Positions 6,807 through 9,605 of a stretch of 9,605 nucleotides of DNA are shown in pieces. Origin of the DNA: an uncultured Lachnospiraceae bacterium (GTDB lineage Bacteria > Bacillota > Clostridia > Lachnospirales > Lachnospiraceae); NCBI GenBank assembly GCA_937950565.1, contig CALFCS010000141.1, forward strand, positions 1-9,605, read 5' to 3'. Below the pieces are notes generated by a model, which saw only the letters and a program-made list of their open reading frames with translations, searched no databases and had not been told where the DNA came from. Each line of letters starts with the position of its first letter. The first letter of the stretch is position 1. The translations under genes and the position numbers were made by a program.

Positions 6807-7700
6807 ATGAGCGGACCAACGTTAGGGAATCCACAGAATACAATTGAAATCTTGCAGAAATATCAATTTACATTTCAAAAAAAGTTTGGTCAGAATTTTT
6901 TAATTGATACACATGTATTGGATAAAATCATACGCGCTGCAAATATTACAAAAGAGGATATGGTGCTGGAAATCGGGCCGGGAATCGGTACGATGACGCA
7001 GTATCTGGCGGAAGCAGCCCGCAAGGTGATTGCAGTTGAGATTGATAAGAATCTGATACCAATACTTTCAGATACATTAAGTGGATATGACAATGTGACG
7101 ATTATTAATGAAGATGTGCTGAAAGTGGATATGAGAAAGCTTGCTGAGGAAGAAAATGAAGGCAGGCCGATAAAAGTGGTGGCGAATCTTCCGTATTATA
7201 TTACGACGCCGATTATTATGGGGCTTTTTGAATCGCAGGTATCAGTAGAGAGCATTACCGTTATGGTGCAGAAGGAAGTGGCCTGGCGGATGCAGGCCGG
7301 ACCGGGGAATAAGGATTACGGTGCGTTGTCACTGGCTGTGCAGTATTATGCCGAGCCATATATTGTGGCAAATGTGCCGCCAAACTGTTTTATGCCAAGA
7401 CCCAGGGTGGGCTCTGCCGTGATTCGTCTGACCAGACACGGGAAACCTCCGGTGGAGGTAAAGGATGAGAGGCTGCTGTTTGATATCATACGGGCTTCCT
7501 TTAATCAGAGAAGAAAAACTCTGGCAAACGGTCTGCATAATTCTGATAAGCTGAATCTGTCAAAAGAGATCATTACAGAGGCGATTGAAAGTCTTGGAAA
7601 GGGAGCAGGGGTAAGAGGCGAAGCTCTGACTCTTGAAGAATTTGCAAGATTAAGCAATAAAATATGGGAGTATGCAGATAGGCAGATATCCTGTAAGTAA
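6807..7700 (+). CDS. rsmA: 16S rRNA dimethyladenosine transferase RsmA (KsgA)
   Basis: RsmA uses S-adenosylmethionine to dimethylate two adjacent adenines (A1518 and A1519, E. coli numbering) in the last helix of 16S rRNA, late in small-subunit assembly. Its loss gives kasugamycin resistance. The 297-residue length is normal. Visible motifs are QKKFGQNFL (24-32), the SAM-binding motif EIGPGIG (55-61), the acidic residue of VEID that contacts the SAM ribose, EDVLKVD, and the catalytic NLPYY (127-131). The C-terminal helical domain includes the family block FNQRRKTL. The start ATG has AGGAG six bases upstream and a consensus -10 box earlier. It is the last member of the conserved metG-tatD-rnmV-rsmA order of Firmicutes, here without rnmV beside it. 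The citrate synthase gene follows after a short gap with no visible terminator. Confidence 0.96.
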   Translation: MSGPTLGNPQNTIEILQKYQFTFQKKFGQNFLIDTHVLDKIIRAANITKEDMVLEIGPGIGTMTQYLAEAARKVIAVEIDKNLIPILSDTLSGYDNVTIINEDVLKVDMRKLAEEENEGRPIKVVANLPYYITTPIIMGLFESQVSVESITVMVQKEVAWRMQAGPGNKDYGALSLAVQYYAEPYIVANVPPNCFMPRPRVGSAVIRLTRHGKPPVEVKDERLLFDIIRASFNQRRKTLANGLHNSDKLNLSKEIITEAIESLGKGAGVRGEALTLEEFARLSNKIWEYADRQISCK

Positions 7701-7735
7701 CTAGTAAACCGATAGCGAAGGAAAGGATGATGTAT

Positions 7736-9106
7736 ATGTCAAATACTGTAGAAAAGACGTTATTTGAAATCACACCGGAGATTGAGCATTTTGCACATCT
7801 GTGTGAGGAAAATAATGCAATTGACAAGGAACTGTATACGAAATACGAAGTCAAAAGAGGCTTACGTGATTTGAATGGAAAGGGTGTGCTTGCAGGACTT
7901 ACTAACATTTCTGATGTATGCGCAACAAAGGTTGTAAACGGTGAGACAGTACCCTGCGCAGGAAACCTTTATTACCGTGGATATAATATCAAAGATCTTG
8001 TGGGAGGATTCTTAAAAGAAAAGCATTATGGTTTTGAGGAAATCGCATATTTGCTTTTGTTCGGAGAGCTGCCTGACCAAAAGGAGCTGGATATGTTTCA
8101 CAATACGCTTGTGGAGAGACGGACACTTCCGCCGACTTTTGTTAGAGATGTGATTATGAAGGCTCCAAGTGCGGATATGATGAACAGCATTTCCCGTTCT
8201 ATTTTGAGCCTGTACACATATGATGATAAGGCGGATGATACATCGATTCCGAATGTATTAAGACAGTGTCTGAATCTGATCAGTCAGTTTCCGATGCTTA
8301 TGGTATACAGTTATCATGCATATAATTACCGGATGCGGGATGATTTGTTTATCTATGCGCCGTCTCCGGAATTGTCAACAGCAGAGAATATATTGATGAT
8401 GCTGCGTGCAAATCGGAAATACACGAAGCTGGAAGCGAAGATTCTTGATATGGCGCTTGTACTCCATATGGATCACGGCGGTGGAAATAACTCTACGTTT
8501 ACAACGCATGTAGTGACATCCTCCGGAACGGATACGTATTCAACGATTGCCGCTGCCATGGCTTCCCTGAAAGGGCCGAAGCACGGAGGGGCGAATGTAA
8601 AAGTAACACAGATGTTTGAAGATATGAAGGAGAAAGTTTCGGACTGGACAGACGAGGAGGAAGTCAGAAGATATTTAAATGACCTGCTGGATAAAAAGGC
8701 ATTTGATAAAAAAGGATTAATCTATGGAATGGGACATGCGATTTATTCCATATCTGACCCGAGAGCGGATATTTTCAAAAAATTTGTAAAACAGCTTGCA
8801 AAAGAGAAGGGCCGTGAAGAGGAATATGCTTTATATGAGATGGTAGAGCATATGGCTCCTGAAGTTATCGGTGAGAAACGCAAGATTTATAAAGGAGTTA
8901 ATGCAAATGTTGACTTCTACAGCGGACTTGTGTATAGTATGCTGGATTTGCCTGCATCACTGTATACACCGATATTTGCGGCAGCGCGTATCGTCGGGTG
9001 GAGCGCACATCGCCTGGAAGAGCTGAAAAACGTAGATAAGATTATCCGTCCGGCATATAAGCCGCTGTCTCCTTATAAAGAGTATGTCCGTCTGGAAGAC
9101 CGCTAA
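7736..9106 (+). CDS. gltA: Citrate (Si)-synthase
   Basis: This 456-residue protein condenses acetyl-CoA and oxaloacetate to citrate. In anaerobes with a partial TCA cycle this mainly feeds 2-oxoglutarate and glutamate synthesis. The catalytic residues match known citrate synthases: H283 in GPKHGGAN, H334 in GMGHAIY and D393 in NVDFYSG, with H247 in MDHGGGNNS as the oxaloacetate-side histidine. YYRGYNI and the arginine of the C-terminal IVGWSAHRLEEL block are also present. The GMGHA wording, with A rather than the R of E. coli, recalls clostridial homologues. The start is ambiguous: ATGs at 7727, 7730 and 7736 share a frame. I prefer 7736, with AAAGGA (7722-7727) eight bases before it; 7727 would add three residues. 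The gene ends in tandem TAA stops. No aconitase or isocitrate dehydrogenase gene is in view. It may be read through from rsmA. Confidence 0.94.
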   Translation: MSNTVEKTLFEITPEIEHFAHLCEENNAIDKELYTKYEVKRGLRDLNGKGVLAGLTNISDVCATKVVNGETVPCAGNLYYRGYNIKDLVGGFLKEKHYGFEEIAYLLLFGELPDQKELDMFHNTLVERRTLPPTFVRDVIMKAPSADMMNSISRSILSLYTYDDKADDTSIPNVLRQCLNLISQFPMLMVYSYHAYNYRMRDDLFIYAPSPELSTAENILMMLRANRKYTKLEAKILDMALVLHMDHGGGNNSTFTTHVVTSSGTDTYSTIAAAMASLKGPKHGGANVKVTQMFEDMKEKVSDWTDEEEVRRYLNDLLDKKAFDKKGLIYGMGHAIYSISDPRADIFKKFVKQLAKEKGREEEYALYEMVEHMAPEVIGEKRKIYKGVNANVDFYSGLVYSMLDLPASLYTPIFAAARIVGWSAHRLEELKNVDKIIRPAYKPLSPYKEYVRLEDR

Positions 9107-9130
9107 TAAGAGAGCGAGGGGACAATGCAT

Positions 9131-9605
9131 ATGAGAAATGAATTTCGTTATCCTTCGAGGGATGGACTGACTGAGATACACGCAATAGAATGGATTCCGG
9201 ATGGAAGGATAAAGGCGATTCTTCAGATTTGTCATGGTATGACAGAACATATTGGACGTTATGAAGAATTTGCGGAATATCTTAACAGTCAGGGAATCTA
9301 TGTGACAGGACATGACCATCTGGGGCATGGAAGTTCTGTACAGAGTGAGGAATATTACGGATATTTCCATGAAAAGAAGGGGAATCAGTATGTGATCGGT
9401 GATATTCATAAGCTTCGGGAAATTACGCAGGAAAAATATCCTGAGAAACCCTATTTTATGCTGGGACACAGCATGGGCTCTTTCCTGCTGAGGCAGTATT
9501 TGACGATGTATAACAGTGGACTTAAGGGCGCTGTAATTATGGGAACCGGATGGCATGGAAAGATGGAGCTTAACCTGGGACAGTTTTTGTGCAGAATGAT
9601 TGCGG
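9131..9605 (+). CDS. Alpha/beta hydrolase, monoacylglycerol lipase-like (partial, 3' end missing)
   Basis: The first 158 codons of a gene that runs off the right edge. The sequence reads as a serine alpha/beta hydrolase of the lysophospholipase/monoacylglycerol lipase type: QICHGMTEHIGRY carries the oxyanion-region HG motif, GHDHLGHGSS follows, and the nucleophile elbow GHSMGS places the catalytic serine at residue 114. The catalytic acid and histidine would lie beyond the window. No signal peptide is visible, so it is probably cytoplasmic. GAGGGG at 9116-9121 lies nine bases before the ATG at 9131 but only three before an alternative ATG at 9125, so the later start is preferred. It follows the citrate synthase after 24 bases and may share its transcript. 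The substrate is unknown; family members hydrolyse glycerol or other small esters. Confidence 0.88.
   Translation, partial: MRNEFRYPSRDGLTEIHAIEWIPDGRIKAILQICHGMTEHIGRYEEFAEYLNSQGIYVTGHDHLGHGSSVQSEEYYGYFHEKKGNQYVIGDIHKLREITQEKYPEKPYFMLGHSMGSFLLRQYLTMYNSGLKGAVIMGTGWHGKMELNLGQFLCRMIA

Noticed and set aside
8957..9556. A long antisense open frame (199 codons) across the end of the citrate synthase gene and the hydrolase gene
   Set aside because: It lies opposite two well-supported + strand genes, has no family resemblance and no ribosome binding site that I can see. It is a codon-bias shadow.

Overview
The window looks like an ordinary chromosomal stretch from an anaerobic Clostridia-type Firmicute, most likely Lachnospiraceae. 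The evidence is the low-to-moderate G+C, the purine-rich GGAG-type ribosome binding sites a few bases before most starts, the gene order, and the set of a Ddh-type diaminopimelate dehydrogenase, a YqhD/BdhA-type alcohol dehydrogenase and a citrate synthase of clostridial type. The genus is an inference. All nine genes lie on the + strand with short gaps. I see no tRNA, rRNA, CRISPR array, insertion sequence or phage gene.

Layout: a short leader with a hairpin (1-76); rsmI, 16S rRNA C1402 2'-O-methyltransferase (77-925); a shortened, motif-degenerate ABC ATPase of the MsmK/UgpC/MalK type (950-1675); a promoter-bearing gap; metG with a C-terminal tRNA-binding domain (1757-3661); ddh (3687-4673); a hairpin resembling a terminator or attenuator (4682-4720); tatD (4738-5499); an iron-type alcohol dehydrogenase (5526-6710); a 96-base, very AT-rich gap with a consensus -10 box; rsmA/ksgA (6807-7700); a citrate synthase (7736-9106); and the first 158 codons of a serine alpha/beta hydrolase that runs off the right edge (9131-9605).

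The backbone rsmI - metG - tatD - rsmA is the old Firmicute cluster known from Bacillus subtilis (rsmI, abrB, metS, yabD, yabE, rnmV, ksgA). Here other genes occupy the variable slots: the degenerate ATPase sits where abrB lies in Bacillus, ddh lies between metG and tatD, and the alcohol dehydrogenase sits where yabE/rnmV would be. RsmI and RsmA both modify the decoding region of 16S rRNA and MetG charges methionine tRNA, so the conserved core serves translation, mainly initiation and accuracy. The added genes serve lysine/peptidoglycan precursor supply, redox balance and citrate formation.

The most unusual item is the ATPase at 950-1675. It keeps an intact frame, the A-loop tyrosine and a perfect Walker A, but it has substitutions in the Q-loop, ABC signature, Walker B aspartate and H-loop. 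It stops exactly where the regulatory C-terminal domain of this family would begin, and no permease or binding protein lies nearby. It may be a nucleotide-binding protein that no longer drives transport, or a decaying gene that has not yet lost its frame. I did not find a clear multi-gene novel system.
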